Below, piece by piece: positions 54,019 through 63,822 of a stretch of DNA of 64,000 bases. Each line of letters starts with the position of its first letter. Positions within the stretch are counted from its first letter, which is position 1. The position numbers and the translations under genes were made by a program. This DNA comes from Lentisphaerota bacterium (GTDB lineage: Bacteria; Verrucomicrobiota; Lentisphaeria; Victivallales; Victivallaceae): NCBI GenBank assembly GCA_015061815.1, contig SUVW01000006.1, forward strand, positions 53,684 to 117,683, given 5' to 3'. Below the pieces are notes generated by a model. The model did no database searches. It worked only from the letters and a program-made list of their open reading frames with translations, and was not told the origin of the DNA.

Positions 54019-54822
54019 ATGAACTATTTCAACGGCATTGAATTTGTCTGCTTTGGAGATTACTGCAAAAACGCCAGTTTTTTCAAAGAGCGTCAATTTC
54101 AAGACTATTTCGGGATTCAATACAATCACGCCGGTATTTGTCAATTAAAAATAAACGATGAACCGCTGCAACTCCTGGATGCCGGATGGGGATTTTTTAC
54201 TGCACCGGGGGAAAAATATACTTACGGGGTGCGTCCCGGGGAATTCCGTCATCACTGTTTTATCTGTTTCAAAGGGGAGAGAGTCAAAACATTCATCTCC
54301 GGCGGCCTGCTTGACCTTGCCGGAGATAAAGTTTTCAAAGTACGCAATGCTGAAAATTTTTATCAAAGCATGCTTGCTTTGCAGAATCTGCTGCGTTATC
54401 CGACCGGCTTCAGAGAATCTTTGCGGATACACCTGCTGGAAGGTATTTTATTGCAAATCAGCGAATCCCCGGCCTCAATATCTTCTATAAATCCCACTTT
54501 GTTGAATAACATTGATGTTCTGCGGAAAAAAATCGCAGAAAATCCGCAATTACAATGGAATTTTTCAAAAGAAGCGAAAAAAATTTCACTCTCATACCCG
54601 CATTTCCGCAAACTTTTCCGTCAGGCAGTCGGTCTGCCTCCCACACATTTTTTAATCGAATGCCGCTTGAATATGGCTTCGCGTATTCTTTTAAGCAATA
54701 ATCTGCCGATCAATGAAGTTGCCGGTCTTTGCGGATATCAGGATGAATTTTATTTTTCCAGATTATTCCGGAAATACCGTTTCTGCACGGCATCTGAATA
54801 TCGCAAAAAACATGGAGTTTGA
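54019..54822 (+). CDS. AraC family transcriptional regulator
   Basis: 267 residues. The cupin-like N-terminal domain (LLDAGWGFFTAPGEKYTYGV) is followed by two helix-turn-helix motifs (FSKEAKKISLSYPHFRKLF and INEVAGLCGYQDEFYFSRLF), ending KYRFCTASEYRKKHGV. Divergent from the isomerase at 53135, its probable target. The 120-base divergent region shows AT-rich sequence but no clear repeat. Confidence 0.9.
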   Translation: MNYFNGIEFVCFGDYCKNASFFKERQFQDYFGIQYNHAGICQLKINDEPLQLLDAGWGFFTAPGEKYTYGVRPGEFRHHCFICFKGERVKTFISGGLLDLAGDKVFKVRNAENFYQSMLALQNLLRYPTGFRESLRIHLLEGILLQISESPASISSINPTLLNNIDVLRKKIAENPQLQWNFSKEAKKISLSYPHFRKLFRQAVGLPPTHFLIECRLNMASRILLSNNLPINEVAGLCGYQDEFYFSRLFRKYRFCTASEYRKKHGV

Positions 54823-54830
54823 TTTCTGTC

Positions 54831-55334
54831 ATGCAAATATCCTTTCAAGAACTGTCACACCCGGAAGAATTGCAAATCATCCGCGATATCGCCAATGATA
54901 TATGGCCGAAAACTTTTGCAGACATCCTGTCTGCCGAGCAAATCAGCTATATGATGCAAATGATGTATTCTCCGGATGTGATGGCAAATGAGTTGAAAAA
55001 CGGTTATCATTTTGAAATCATCAAAGTTGACAGCTGCCCAGCCGGTTACATCTCCTGGTCACCGTATACTCCGGAGAATACAGCCAAACTGCATAAACTC
55101 TACCTGCTTGACCGGTTCCACCATCGCGGCATCGGCTCAAAAATGCTTAAACAAGTGGAATACCGGGCTGCAGCTGCCGGATTTACCCGGTTGACTCTGA
55201 ATGTCAATAAATTCAACGAACCGGCAAAAAAAGCATATTTCCGCAATGGCTATACCATCATCGATTCAGTCCAAATCGATATTGGCAACGGCTTTATAAT
55301 GGATGATTTCATTATGGAAAAAATCTTGCAGTAG
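54831..55334 (+). CDS. GNAT family N-acetyltransferase
   Basis: About 167 residues. The acetyl-CoA binding motif A (KLYLLDRFHHRGIGSKMLKQ) contains the RxxGxG/A pattern (HHRGIG), followed by RLTLNVNKFNEPAKKAYFRN typical of GNAT motif B. Substrate unknown. ATG 54831 is used; an in-frame TTG at 54819 would overlap the AraC gene. Likely co-transcribed with it. Confidence 0.85.
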   Translation: MQISFQELSHPEELQIIRDIANDIWPKTFADILSAEQISYMMQMMYSPDVMANELKNGYHFEIIKVDSCPAGYISWSPYTPENTAKLHKLYLLDRFHHRGIGSKMLKQVEYRAAAAGFTRLTLNVNKFNEPAKKAYFRNGYTIIDSVQIDIGNGFIMDDFIMEKILQ

Positions 55335-55337
55335 ATA

Positions 55338-55973
55338 TTACAAAGGATACCAATACTCTTGCTTTTTTGGTTCTCCCGGGACAAAAATTCCGCTAATAAC
55401 ATAATCATCATAGATCCTGATATCCGCACATGCATAAGGAATGTAGAACCGTTTAACGGTCCCGTTGCGCCAGACAACCGTCAAATAACAACCACCGCCG
55501 GTGATAATATTTTTCCCTCTTGCCACCCCGCGAATGACAACATTCCGGCCTGTATAAAACGTTGTTTCAAAAAAACCATCCAAGCCACGCTGGAGAGATT
55601 TCTCCATCGTATTTTTCCATGCGGTATCTGATGAATTACGGACTCCGTTTATATTCACGCCGTTACGATACTCTTGAGCATATCGCGGCACCGGGTCATT
55701 CCACAAATCTACTGTTGTCACAAAATTGGATGTTTCGTGCTGCAACTTCAATTCCAAAATATAACTGCTGGAATTGTTAAAGACATCGTAAGATAAAACA
55801 CGGTAATCTTCATTATTGTAAGCAACTGTGTCATCGTAACTGTTACTTTCTGCAAAAAACGTTTTCGATGAACGGATTGTTTGTTGATCCTGGTTATTCC
55901 GTTCCTTTTCCATCTCATCGCCACACGCGCCGATACCGATAATAACCAGAATAATTACAATTATCCACCCCAT
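55338..55973 (-). CDS. Uncharacterised membrane-anchored protein
   Basis: 211 residues. A single N-terminal hydrophobic helix (WIIVIILVIIGIGACGDE) ends in IGAC, a loose match to a lipobox, so it may be a lipoprotein or a membrane anchor. The rest is Tyr/Asn-rich and beta-like, for example FETTFYTGRNVVIRGVARG. No family is recognised. It converges on the acetyltransferase gene with 3 bases between. Confidence 0.7.
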   Translation of the reverse strand: MGWIIVIILVIIGIGACGDEMEKERNNQDQQTIRSSKTFFAESNSYDDTVAYNNEDYRVLSYDVFNNSSSYILELKLQHETSNFVTTVDLWNDPVPRYAQEYRNGVNINGVRNSSDTAWKNTMEKSLQRGLDGFFETTFYTGRNVVIRGVARGKNIITGGGCYLTVVWRNGTVKRFYIPYACADIRIYDDYVISGIFVPGEPKKQEYWYPL

Positions 55974-56001
55974 GATCCCCCCCGTTTTTTATAACAACAG
56001 T

Positions 56002-56538
56002 TTATCTTATTGTTTTTCCCATTTTATAAGCGGCTTCCATCGCCGGATGGCCGATGATTTCCCCCTTTTCAAACACTCCTGATGCCTGGATCATTCCGCA
56101 TTCTCTGGAATTCTCACAACAGAGTACAAAGCCGCGCAAAGCTTCCACTGTTCCCCGGAAATTTTGCATTTCCGTATCTGCCATTGTCATAATATAGTAA
56201 AAATCTTTTTCTTTGATATTCGGATAAACCATTACCGAACGGTCGATCAATGCTTTCAGCTGTGCCGACATAGAGTAAAAATATACCGGAGTGGACAAAA
56301 CCAGCACATCTGCCGCAAGCATTTTATCAATTATGCTTCTGGCATCATCCTGCTGCGGACATGAACTTTTTTCACAAGCGTAACACGCCAGGCAAAAACC
56401 GATCTTTTTACCGGCCAATGAAATTTTCTCCACCTCATGCCCGGCTTCTGATGCACCTTTGGCAAATTGATCGCACAACATCTCGGAATTACCGTTCACT
56501 CGCGGACTGCCGGATATTATCAAAACTTTTTTACTCAT
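56002..56538 (-). CDS. Iron-sulfur flavoprotein-like NAD(P)H-dependent oxidoreductase
   Basis: About 178 residues from ATG 56538 (AGGAGG upstream). The flavodoxin-like FMN fold is shown by IISGSPRVNGNSEML and LSTPVYFYSMSAQLKALIDR. A compact Cys motif, CLACYACEKSSC (C-x2-C-x2-C-x4-C), matches the cluster ligands of the Isf family, which moves electrons between ferredoxin and FMN. Physiological partner unknown. Confidence 0.85.
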   Translation of the reverse strand: MSKKVLIISGSPRVNGNSEMLCDQFAKGASEAGHEVEKISLAGKKIGFCLACYACEKSSCPQQDDARSIIDKMLAADVLVLSTPVYFYSMSAQLKALIDRSVMVYPNIKEKDFYYIMTMADTEMQNFRGTVEALRGFVLCCENSRECGMIQASGVFEKGEIIGHPAMEAAYKMGKTIR

Positions 56539-56638
56539 GTGTTCTTCCTCCTGTCGTTTCATTTTAATATAATTCTTTTATATAAAAAATCAAATTATCC
56601 TTGAAAAAATGTCTTAAAAATTGTATATTAATAGAGTT

Positions 56639-56908
56639 ATGAAAAAATATTTTTGCAGAGAAAATTGCGGAGCCTGTTGTATTGCCCCCTCTATATCATC
56701 GCCGATACCGGGGATGCCGGACGGCAAACCGGCAGGAGTTCCGTGCGTAAATCTGGATGCCGGAATGCGCTGCCGGATATTTACCTCTCCGGATCGTCCG
56801 ATGGTATGCAAATCGTTGCAGCCATCGGATGAAATGTGCGGAAATTGCCGGGAAGAAGCATTAAAATATTTAAGTTTGCTGGAAAAACTTACAGCTCCGG
56901 ATAATTGA
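56639..56908 (+). CDS. YkgJ-type cysteine cluster protein
   Basis: 89 residues from ATG 56639. [12 protein letters not shown] opens a CxxxCxxCC metal-binding pattern, and [14 protein letters not shown] and CGNC add further Cys, as in the YkgJ family. Probably a zinc or Fe-S binding protein of unknown role. It is convergent with the glycosidase gene that ends at 56909. Confidence 0.8.
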   Translation: MKKYFCRENCGACCIAPSISSPIPGMPDGKPAGVPCVNLDAGMRCRIFTSPDRPMVCKSLQPSDEMCGNCREEALKYLSLLEKLTAPDN

Positions 56909-58159
56909 TCACAGAACGAATGGAGAAAAATCTCTTTCCAGATTTTCCATCAACTCAAATGTCAACATGTGCCAACTGATAAATCCCGGTTTCAACACCG
57001 GTTCTCCGTTTTCAGCATCATAATACTCATGCATACAGCCGTTGCTCATAATATCTGATGCCAGCAGAGAAATTATTCTGCCTGCCAGATCTGCGGCTTC
57101 ATCTTTCATGCCGGCATCATTTAAAGCGTAAACCAGCAACACATTCGGCAAACTCCACACCGGCCCCTGCCAGTTGGATGGGTTGGCCCCCGGAGCATTA
57201 TTATACATCTCTTCTCTTTTGCTCAACGAGCGAATTCCCCAGGGAGTCATAAACTCTTCCGGATCAGAAAATATTTTCCATACTTCCGCGATCATTCCCC
57301 GGTCTGCCACACCTGCCCACAACGGGAAAACACCGGAACATCCACGATAAGGTATCCGGTTTACCCAATTTAACATCTGCTTATGGATCACCGGCGCAGA
57401 TGGACGGTGCAGATCATAATAAAACCCATCTTTTCTGCTGCGGTTGCATCTATTTAAGAGCGTTTTTATTTTTTCAGCTTTACAGCGGTTTTCTTCCGGA
57501 TCACCGACTCCGCACATTTCCTGCAGTTCGGCACATGCCAGATATTCCCGGTAATGAAAACTCATCAGATCTGCGCCGCATGTTTCACCGGAATTACGTC
57601 CGTAAACTGACGGGTTATTATCTATTCCCGGCATGGTCTGCCAACAGAAAAAGCCATCACCATCTGCCGTTTTCTGCTCATAAAACTCCAGTGTCCGGCA
57701 AATTTTTTCCACTCTCTGCCTGGTCACGATCTCCCGGCAATCAAACCTGTTTACGCACAACCGGAGGAATTGTGCCCGCAAAGGATACGGATGGGGACCG
57801 TAACTCAAATCCCCATCCGGAGAAGACATTTTCACCGGTTTACCATCCAGCAGCGGAGTATCTGTCAGATTCAACGCCGTCCCGATAATATATTCCCGGG
57901 CTTCAGCCGGAGCTCCGGCAGCAATGAAATATCCATCCCAATCCCATAAATTGTCATAAACACTGCCGGGAACCAGATAAGGATATTCCAGTTTTCCTCT
58001 CGGTGAACGGGCCAGATTGCGCCAGTTTTGCCGGATATAATTATTCACCGTATCCGATGCCTCGGAAACGGAAATTGGATAACAACGGATTTTTCCTAAA
58101 GGAGCAACTCCGGGGCGTTCAGCATATCCGGGCAGATCGTAAACCGCTTCAAAGCTCAT
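56909..58159 (-). CDS. Cytoplasmic six-hairpin glycosidase (GH63/MGH1-like)
   Basis: 416 residues, no signal peptide. The (alpha/alpha)6 barrel motifs are YDNLWDWDGYFIAAGAPA (Asp-rich substrate site), FYYDLHRPSAPVIHKQML and NPSNWQGPVWSLPNVLLVYA, with a Glu in MHEYYDAENGEP near the C-terminus. Close to trehalase, GH63 and MGH1 glucosidases; compare the secreted one at 3967. It follows the GH42-like gene with 9 bases between and is last in the operon from 62577. Confidence 0.75.
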   Translation of the reverse strand: MSFEAVYDLPGYAERPGVAPLGKIRCYPISVSEASDTVNNYIRQNWRNLARSPRGKLEYPYLVPGSVYDNLWDWDGYFIAAGAPAEAREYIIGTALNLTDTPLLDGKPVKMSSPDGDLSYGPHPYPLRAQFLRLCVNRFDCREIVTRQRVEKICRTLEFYEQKTADGDGFFCWQTMPGIDNNPSVYGRNSGETCGADLMSFHYREYLACAELQEMCGVGDPEENRCKAEKIKTLLNRCNRSRKDGFYYDLHRPSAPVIHKQMLNWVNRIPYRGCSGVFPLWAGVADRGMIAEVWKIFSDPEEFMTPWGIRSLSKREEMYNNAPGANPSNWQGPVWSLPNVLLVYALNDAGMKDEAADLAGRIISLLASDIMSNGCMHEYYDAENGEPVLKPGFISWHMLTFELMENLERDFSPFVL

Positions 58160-58168
58160 AATATCCTC

Positions 58169-61100
58169 TCAATAAATCTTGAACACCGCAAAATCCCGGT
58201 GTTTCAAAAAGAATTCAAAACCGTCATTACTCATCTTACTGATCTTGTGTCCGGACAAAGATTCGGCTTTATTAAATCCGGCCGGGAAACGGACTTTCCG
58301 AACACCGTCCCCCTTGGCCGCGCCAATACCGATCAAACCGCTGCCGCAATAAAACAAGTCATCGCTTTCCAGAGAAGGAGTGATTTTTGCTTCACGGGCA
58401 AAATTGCGGAAAAGCTGCGGAGTGATACATCCGGGCTGTCCGATAAACACTTCGGTAAAATCCTTATGCCGCCGTACTGCCATTCCGGGGATGTCACTAT
58501 CCAGATATTTCGCCAGAACTTTAACATCTTTATCCAAAACCTGCCATCTTTGAGGAAATACAAATGGTACAACCGTCGATTCCTGGTGCATAAATCCTTT
58601 TACCCCATCCATCAGAGGATCGTTGCTGTCACCTGCCACCAACGGCACCGGCAACCCCTGTTCTTTATAAATCTCACCGTAATTCCGGTCTGTTTCCAAC
58701 GGTTTCCCCTGATAATCCGGCATCATGGCCAGTTTGAAGTTTACTGCTTCACTGATTTTATTCAAATCCCGGCACGCAAGAAATCCCGGAGCGCCCTGCC
58801 ATACGATCACCCGGTTTGAATTGCCGAAGCGTTTGCGGATCTCTTTGATTTCAGCCGGGGTCAAGGTGGCAGCATCGGCAAAGAACAATACTCCGGGGGC
58901 ATTGAAGTCTTTATGCAGAGCATCTTTGGCCAGAAAATAATTAAATCTGACTCCGGCGTGTTGAACTGCCATTACCACCATGTTTTTGACACTGAAAAAA
59001 CTCGGTATCCATCCGGGATGGATATTGGAATGCAAGTTTGAATCTTCATCGATCATCACTGCTATCGCATCCCTGGTATCCGGCACACTGCGGGCCAAAG
59101 AGGATATCCGGTACATCTCTTTCAATGATTCCACCGCCTTGTCAGTCCGGCTCCAGTGCGGCTGCAGATTGTAAAAATGGAATCCGCCGCCCAGAATGAC
59201 CGACTGGACCGCCAATCGCCGGTTCGAAATGCGGAAACTTTCAGCATCATGCAATGCATTATAGTTGGCACTGGGATAATGTCCGAAATATAATGGTCCG
59301 ATCTCCGGATTGCGGACATCCAGTTCCATTATTCCCAATTTATTATGCAGCTGCAAGGAACCTGAAAATTGATATGCTCCAAGCGGACGGTCGGCATTAT
59401 CCCGATCCCGGCCGTAACTGGGAATGTAAATATAAAAGTCAGCTCCGTCATCAATGCTTTTCCCGAAATGCAATCCGGTGTGCCCCCAACTGCCGCCGAT
59501 ACCATAGGCGCAATCATAACCGCCGACCAGCAACCGGGGAACAGCTTTTTTAGCCGCCTTGCGGATGGCGATTTTGAAATCCCGGTCAAGGCGGCCGTAA
59601 AATTCTTTGTAATCAGCATACCTCACTGTTTCCGGATTATCAGTATAATATCTGGATTTATCCGGCCATAACTCCGGCGCGGTCGGCTGTGTCACTTTAT
59701 CAAAGGTGATTGCCGGATCATTCCAGGCTTTCTGCAAATTTTCGTTGGTTTTATATTTATCCTGTAACGCTTTCCGGTATGCTTTCAATACCAACGGGTT
59801 CATATCCGGAGTAAAGTGGATATCCGGCAAGCGGAATTGACTGTCATCGCCTCCCTGCAAATAGACACCGGCAACCAGTTTTGATTCGGGATATTTTTCA
59901 AATTCGGTAAGTACGCGTTGTATTTCTTCGCAGATGTGATCGGTATATTTTTGCGAAGCCATTGACGGATAACGGTCAAAACCTTTGGGCAATACTTTGG
60001 CAGCCCCTTTGCCAAGAGGATAATACGGATAACCGAAAATAAAACTGTCACCATTTTTATCTTTCATCAACTGATCATCATTTTCATTGATAAATTTCCT
60101 GGATGGAAAAACATAAAGAGACAGAAAAATATATCCCCCGGGATTCTGTTTAGCATGGGTTCTTATCGCCTCCCGCCAACCGGAAAAGTCCAATTTGCCA
60201 TCCGGTGAAATTGCGGTCGGATAATGGTTGGTCCCTTTTTGCCCCATTGCCACCCAAACAGTGGAAAATTTAAATCCGATACGGTTGAATTCAGCTGTCC
60301 ATCTTTCAGTATTATTCACTTTGTACGGAGTGTTGTGCATAAAGAACGGCTGCATGGCTTTGCCGTTGATATACAAATTCACCCGTCCGCCCTCACGTTT
60401 GAGTTGAGCGACCGGTTTGACACGTTTTTCAAGCATTTTATCAAATTCAACATCGCTCACATCAGTAGTGGCAAATACTTTTTTCCCTCTGGTTTCAGGT
60501 TGCTGACGCCAGGGTTTATTGGTTGGATCTATTTTATAAAATGCGAAATTTTCCACATCCAAAGCTGCCGGATTGCCCCGGAATGTCCATCCACAGCGTA
60601 AATATGCTGCTCCGCCAGGGACCTGCCAGTAATTGAAATATTCAATTTTCGCTCCGGTTCCGGAGATTGACAAAAATTCATGAAGCTTAAAAGGCGAATA
60701 GCCTTTGATATTGCTGCGGTCAAACCGGAAACGCCGGATAAGTTTGTTATCGTCACTGTAAAAGGATACGTGCGCAAAAGCAAAAGAACTGAAATCCCAC
60801 TCTTTCTTGAAAAAAGCCAAATCCCCCCGGATAAAATCTCCCGGAGCAACCGCTACTTCCGGCCCTTCGGCAATGCGGTCAGTAAAAAATCCGCCGCTGT
60901 ACTTTATAGAAAATTTCTCTTCTTTATTTACCGAAATATCCTTATCCCCATTCCACTTGGACGGGATAAGGATATTGGTGTTATCAGCCAGCAGTACCGG
61001 TTTTTCAATTACGGCTGCGGTCTTTTTTTTTTCGGGGAAAGGCTTCAAATCAGCCGGAACACCGGTGGTAACTTTCAACTCATCGAGCATACCCTGAAAC

Positions 61101-61744
61101 GGCAGATAGGAATCCATTGCCCCCAATTCAAAGGTGTCGATAAATTTCAATGCCCCCGGAACACTCTTTCTGGCAACCGGTTCACCGTTGACATACATCA
61201 TTTTGTCATCTTTATTCCAAACAAAATTGAGCCGCACCCACTCTTTGGCGGGCCAGTTTTTAACGGTATGATACAAGTAAGCTTTCTTATCGCCCTCAAG
61301 CTCATACTGACAAACCAGAGTTTGGTGATTGATTATAAAAACAGTCAATACTCTCTGGGTTTTGCCGTATCCGAAAAAGCGGAAAATATAGTTGTGCGGA
61401 GTTTTCCCCGGGGCGGTTCCTTCATTGAAATATGGCTTGACCCACAGCTCCACGCAACCGGATTCCTGCGGAAACCCTTTGATCCCGGTGAAGCGCAAAG
61501 TTCCCTGCGGAGCCCCTTTTACCTCCGGAAAATCCTGCAGATTTTTGGTCGCCGAAAGAATACAAAGTCCTTCTTTGCCCGGCAGCTGAACCAGATTTTT
61601 TCTTGGAGTAAAAGTTTTGAGACGTTTTCCAAGATTGTTTACAGTAAAATCCCCCGGAGTGTTGAAGTCCGCACTCAACACGACATCACCGGCAAAGAGT
61701 CCAACTGCACTCAACGCCGCAACCATCAATAATTGTTTTTTCAT
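58169..61744 (-). CDS. Secreted GH42-like protein with N-terminal LamG-like domain
   Basis: 1191 residues. Signal peptide (KKQLLMVAALSAVGLFAGDV), then a concanavalin-type module (GCVELWVKPYFNEG and FIDTFELGAMDSYLPFQGML), a beta region, and a TIM barrel starting RVNLYINGKAMQPFFMHNTP with RIGFKFSTVWVAMG and VAGVYLQGGDDSQF. The layout (catalytic barrel, then a Rossmann-like trimer domain, AVMIDEDSNLHSNIHPGW) is that of GH42 beta-galactosidases. The catalytic Glu is not certain in the read motif. It lies 26 bases after the prepilin-like gene and is likely regulated with it. Confidence 0.7.
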   Translation of the reverse strand: MKKQLLMVAALSAVGLFAGDVVLSADFNTPGDFTVNNLGKRLKTFTPRKNLVQLPGKEGLCILSATKNLQDFPEVKGAPQGTLRFTGIKGFPQESGCVELWVKPYFNEGTAPGKTPHNYIFRFFGYGKTQRVLTVFIINHQTLVCQYELEGDKKAYLYHTVKNWPAKEWVRLNFVWNKDDKMMYVNGEPVARKSVPGALKFIDTFELGAMDSYLPFQGMLDELKVTTGVPADLKPFPEKKKTAAVIEKPVLLADNTNILIPSKWNGDKDISVNKEEKFSIKYSGGFFTDRIAEGPEVAVAPGDFIRGDLAFFKKEWDFSSFAFAHVSFYSDDNKLIRRFRFDRSNIKGYSPFKLHEFLSISGTGAKIEYFNYWQVPGGAAYLRCGWTFRGNPAALDVENFAFYKIDPTNKPWRQQPETRGKKVFATTDVSDVEFDKMLEKRVKPVAQLKREGGRVNLYINGKAMQPFFMHNTPYKVNNTERWTAEFNRIGFKFSTVWVAMGQKGTNHYPTAISPDGKLDFSGWREAIRTHAKQNPGGYIFLSLYVFPSRKFINENDDQLMKDKNGDSFIFGYPYYPLGKGAAKVLPKGFDRYPSMASQKYTDHICEEIQRVLTEFEKYPESKLVAGVYLQGGDDSQFRLPDIHFTPDMNPLVLKAYRKALQDKYKTNENLQKAWNDPAITFDKVTQPTAPELWPDKSRYYTDNPETVRYADYKEFYGRLDRDFKIAIRKAAKKAVPRLLVGGYDCAYGIGGSWGHTGLHFGKSIDDGADFYIYIPSYGRDRDNADRPLGAYQFSGSLQLHNKLGIMELDVRNPEIGPLYFGHYPSANYNALHDAESFRISNRRLAVQSVILGGGFHFYNLQPHWSRTDKAVESLKEMYRISSLARSVPDTRDAIAVMIDEDSNLHSNIHPGWIPSFFSVKNMVVMAVQHAGVRFNYFLAKDALHKDFNAPGVLFFADAATLTPAEIKEIRKRFGNSNRVIVWQGAPGFLACRDLNKISEAVNFKLAMMPDYQGKPLETDRNYGEIYKEQGLPVPLVAGDSNDPLMDGVKGFMHQESTVVPFVFPQRWQVLDKDVKVLAKYLDSDIPGMAVRRHKDFTEVFIGQPGCITPQLFRNFAREAKITPSLESDDLFYCGSGLIGIGAAKGDGVRKVRFPAGFNKAESLSGHKISKMSNDGFEFFLKHRDFAVFKIY

Positions 61745-61770
61745 TTTTCACCTTTTTATATTGTTGAAAT

Positions 61771-62577
61771 TCATTTGTCAAACTTACCGCCTGCCCAATA
61801 TTGAGCCGCAATTCCGGTGCCGCTGCTGGTTGGTCTGTTAAATGACCCTCCGGTAAGAGTTAAATAAGGATTGTCCAATGCAGCCTGTTTTGCCTCCACA
61901 TGACCGTCACCGAAAAGAATATTCACATAATTGCCATGCCTGACATGCGGCTGCCCCATATTGACATCGCTGCCGGTTCCGGCAGAAATATTATAATGCA
62001 TAACCTGATTGCAACCGACCTGATAACGAGGATAATCCTGACACGCACTATAGCAATCCATCAGAACATACAGCATACTCGGATATCGGACTTGAGAACG
62101 CTTCATTGATGCATTGGAATTGTCAGGAGCTTCTGCTCCGACATATTTTCCATTATAACCGTAATGTATTCTGCTTGTCGGAATATTTCTGCTGTTGACC
62201 GGAGCATAATCTGCATTTGACCGGTCGTAAGCAAAAGAGGGACAAATGAAATTTTCAGCAGCCAGCACCCCGGTGTTGAACAGGGCAAAATACCACATTT
62301 TACCAACATCGGTACTGTTGAAACTCACCTGGGCATTGATCGTGTGAAAGACCGGAAAATAATCTTCGTTGGCATCGGTGTACATATCGAATGCCACTCC
62401 AAATTGTTTGAGATTGTTGATGCAACTTGCTGCCCTGCCCCGTTCACGGGCGGAGTTGAGTGCCGGCAGCAATATCGCCGCCAGAATCGCGATGATCGCG
62501 ATCACCACGAGGAGTTCGATAAGAGTAAAGCGTTTACGCTTTACTCTCACATGTGAGAGTAAATTTTCAGGTTTCAT
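61771..62577 (-). CDS. Prepilin-like H-X9-DG family protein
   Basis: 268 residues from ATG 62577 (AAAGGA 7 bases upstream; an in-frame start at 62682 lies inside the regulator gene). The leader [16 protein letters not shown] is followed by [13 protein letters not shown] and NSARERGR identical to the other two copies. The residue before Phe is Arg, not Gly, so ordinary prepilin cleavage is doubtful. H-X9-DG is intact ([15 protein letters not shown]). The leader codons are formed by the overlapping palindromes at 62522-62563. First gene of an operon with the GH42-like and six-hairpin glycosidases. Confidence 0.88.
   Translation of the reverse strand: MKPENLLSHVRVKRKRFTLIELLVVIAIIAILAAILLPALNSARERGRAASCINNLKQFGVAFDMYTDANEDYFPVFHTINAQVSFNSTDVGKMWYFALFNTGVLAAENFICPSFAYDRSNADYAPVNSRNIPTSRIHYGYNGKYVGAEAPDNSNASMKRSQVRYPSMLYVLMDCYSACQDYPRYQVGCNQVMHYNISAGTGSDVNMGQPHVRHGNYVNILFGDGHVEAKQAALDNPYLTLTGGSFNRPTSSGTGIAAQYWAGGKFDK
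62522..62563 (-). repeat. Overlapping palindromes in the prepilin leader
   Basis: First palindrome 62540-62563, 24 bp and perfect (TTTACTCTCACA and its complement). Second 62522-62547, AGAGTAAAGCG and CGCTTTACTCT with loop TAAA. They share 8 bases (62540-62547). It begins 14 bases after the start codon, and the Phe codon is exactly 34 bases from the outer end. Confidence 0.95.
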
Positions 62578-62602
62578 TTTCACGTCCTTTCTTTTTTGTT
62601 TT

Positions 62603-63779
62603 TCACCTGACCGTTTCCCCCTGAATAAAGGATCCGGGCAAACGTTTGATCCGATTATTTTCTGTAATGCCGTTTTCGGCATATTCCATTACTGTATCGA
62701 TCGCCAACACGCCCAAGTCATAAGAGGGCGAACCGATGGAAGTGATCATTTCTCCGCTGTCCAACCGGGCAGGACTGCCATCAAACCCGATCACCGAGAC
62801 ATCTTCCGGCACCCGTATATTTTTGCGCCGCAATTCAGAAATCAGTCGTTTGGCCACCTGATTGTTTACGCACCAGATCAAATCAGGCAGATGATCGATC
62901 GAATTATCTATCCAATGCCGCAATTCTTCAAGCAGACACGTCTCTTTCTCCACCGGAGAGCTGCAGGATATCCTGAGTTTCCACGTTTATTCCGCAATCA
63001 GCCAGAGAGCGTCTGACTATTCCCATACGCTCAATGGCAAAATAGTGAAAATCTGCGGTTTCATTTTTCATAACTTTAAAATCTGCGATCACCACCCTGC
63101 CGCATCCACTTCCGGCAAGAATTCCGGCAAACTTTCTGATCTGCGATTCAAAGTCAACCGCAACGGTCCCGATGTGTTTTAATTCTGACCATCCGGAAAT
63201 AAACGCCTGCGGGATATTTTTATTTGCCAGAATTCCGCGCAGCACCTTGTCATCAGTAATAGCACGATTGCCCAGATGGATCAAACCGCTTAACACCTCA
63301 CACCTCTCCCGGATAAAACGGCGGACATCCGCATCCGGAGAATCCGGTGCCGGCATCTGCAGCATAACCAGAGAAATGCCGCGCTCTTCCGCCCGGTCGA
63401 TTATACCATTTATATAAGGCATACGGCGTTCACCGAATTCCCCGGCAATAAAAGAGGAAAACCGTTCCGGGATGATCACTCCTATCATCGGATAAGGTCC
63501 ATGCAATTTCTTGCGGGCACTCTTTTTTACCGACAGGGATTTATCCGGGTTCCGGTAAACCAACCCCCTATCCAGCAGATCACGGTACGCCCGGTGAACC
63601 GTCGTCCGGTCAATGTTGAATTCTGCAACCACAGACCTTTCCGACGGCAAACGGCAATCCCCGGATGTCGGCACATTACGCAGCTGGCGCAACAACATTT
63701 TGCTTAATTGCAAATGCAGCGGCACCGGAGAACTTTTATCCGGAACAAAATGCTCGATCTGTAAAATTACTCTTTCCAT
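62603..63779 (-). pseudogene. GntR-type regulator with LacI-like sensor, split by a frameshift
   Basis: The first part, ATG 63779 (AGAGG upstream) to a stop at 62928, encodes a GntR winged helix (LPSERSVVAEFNIDRTTVHRAYRDL quoted in parts: SERSVVAEFNIDRTTVH) and the start of a LacI-like sensor (IGVIIPERFSSFIAGE). The second part, from a GTG at 62953, continues the same sensor with LPDLIWCVNNQVAKRLISEL and VPEDVSVIGFDGSPA, the LacI hallmark. The two parts overlap by 26 bases and fit after removing one base near 62950. It may be a true pseudogene or an assembly error. It lies upstream of the prepilin-like gene. Confidence 0.85.
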
Positions 63780-63822
63780 GAAAACGCCTCTGTCTTGTGC
63801 CGTTATCAATCTGGCTGTATCT

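Noticed and set aside
60680..61732. 350-codon plus-strand frame opposite the GH42-like gene
   Set aside because: Shadow of the minus-strand gene, which has a signal peptide and domain structure.
62578..62682. Longer start of the third prepilin-like gene
   Set aside because: The in-frame extension overlaps the end of the regulator gene and lacks a ribosome site; AAAGGA lies directly before 62577.
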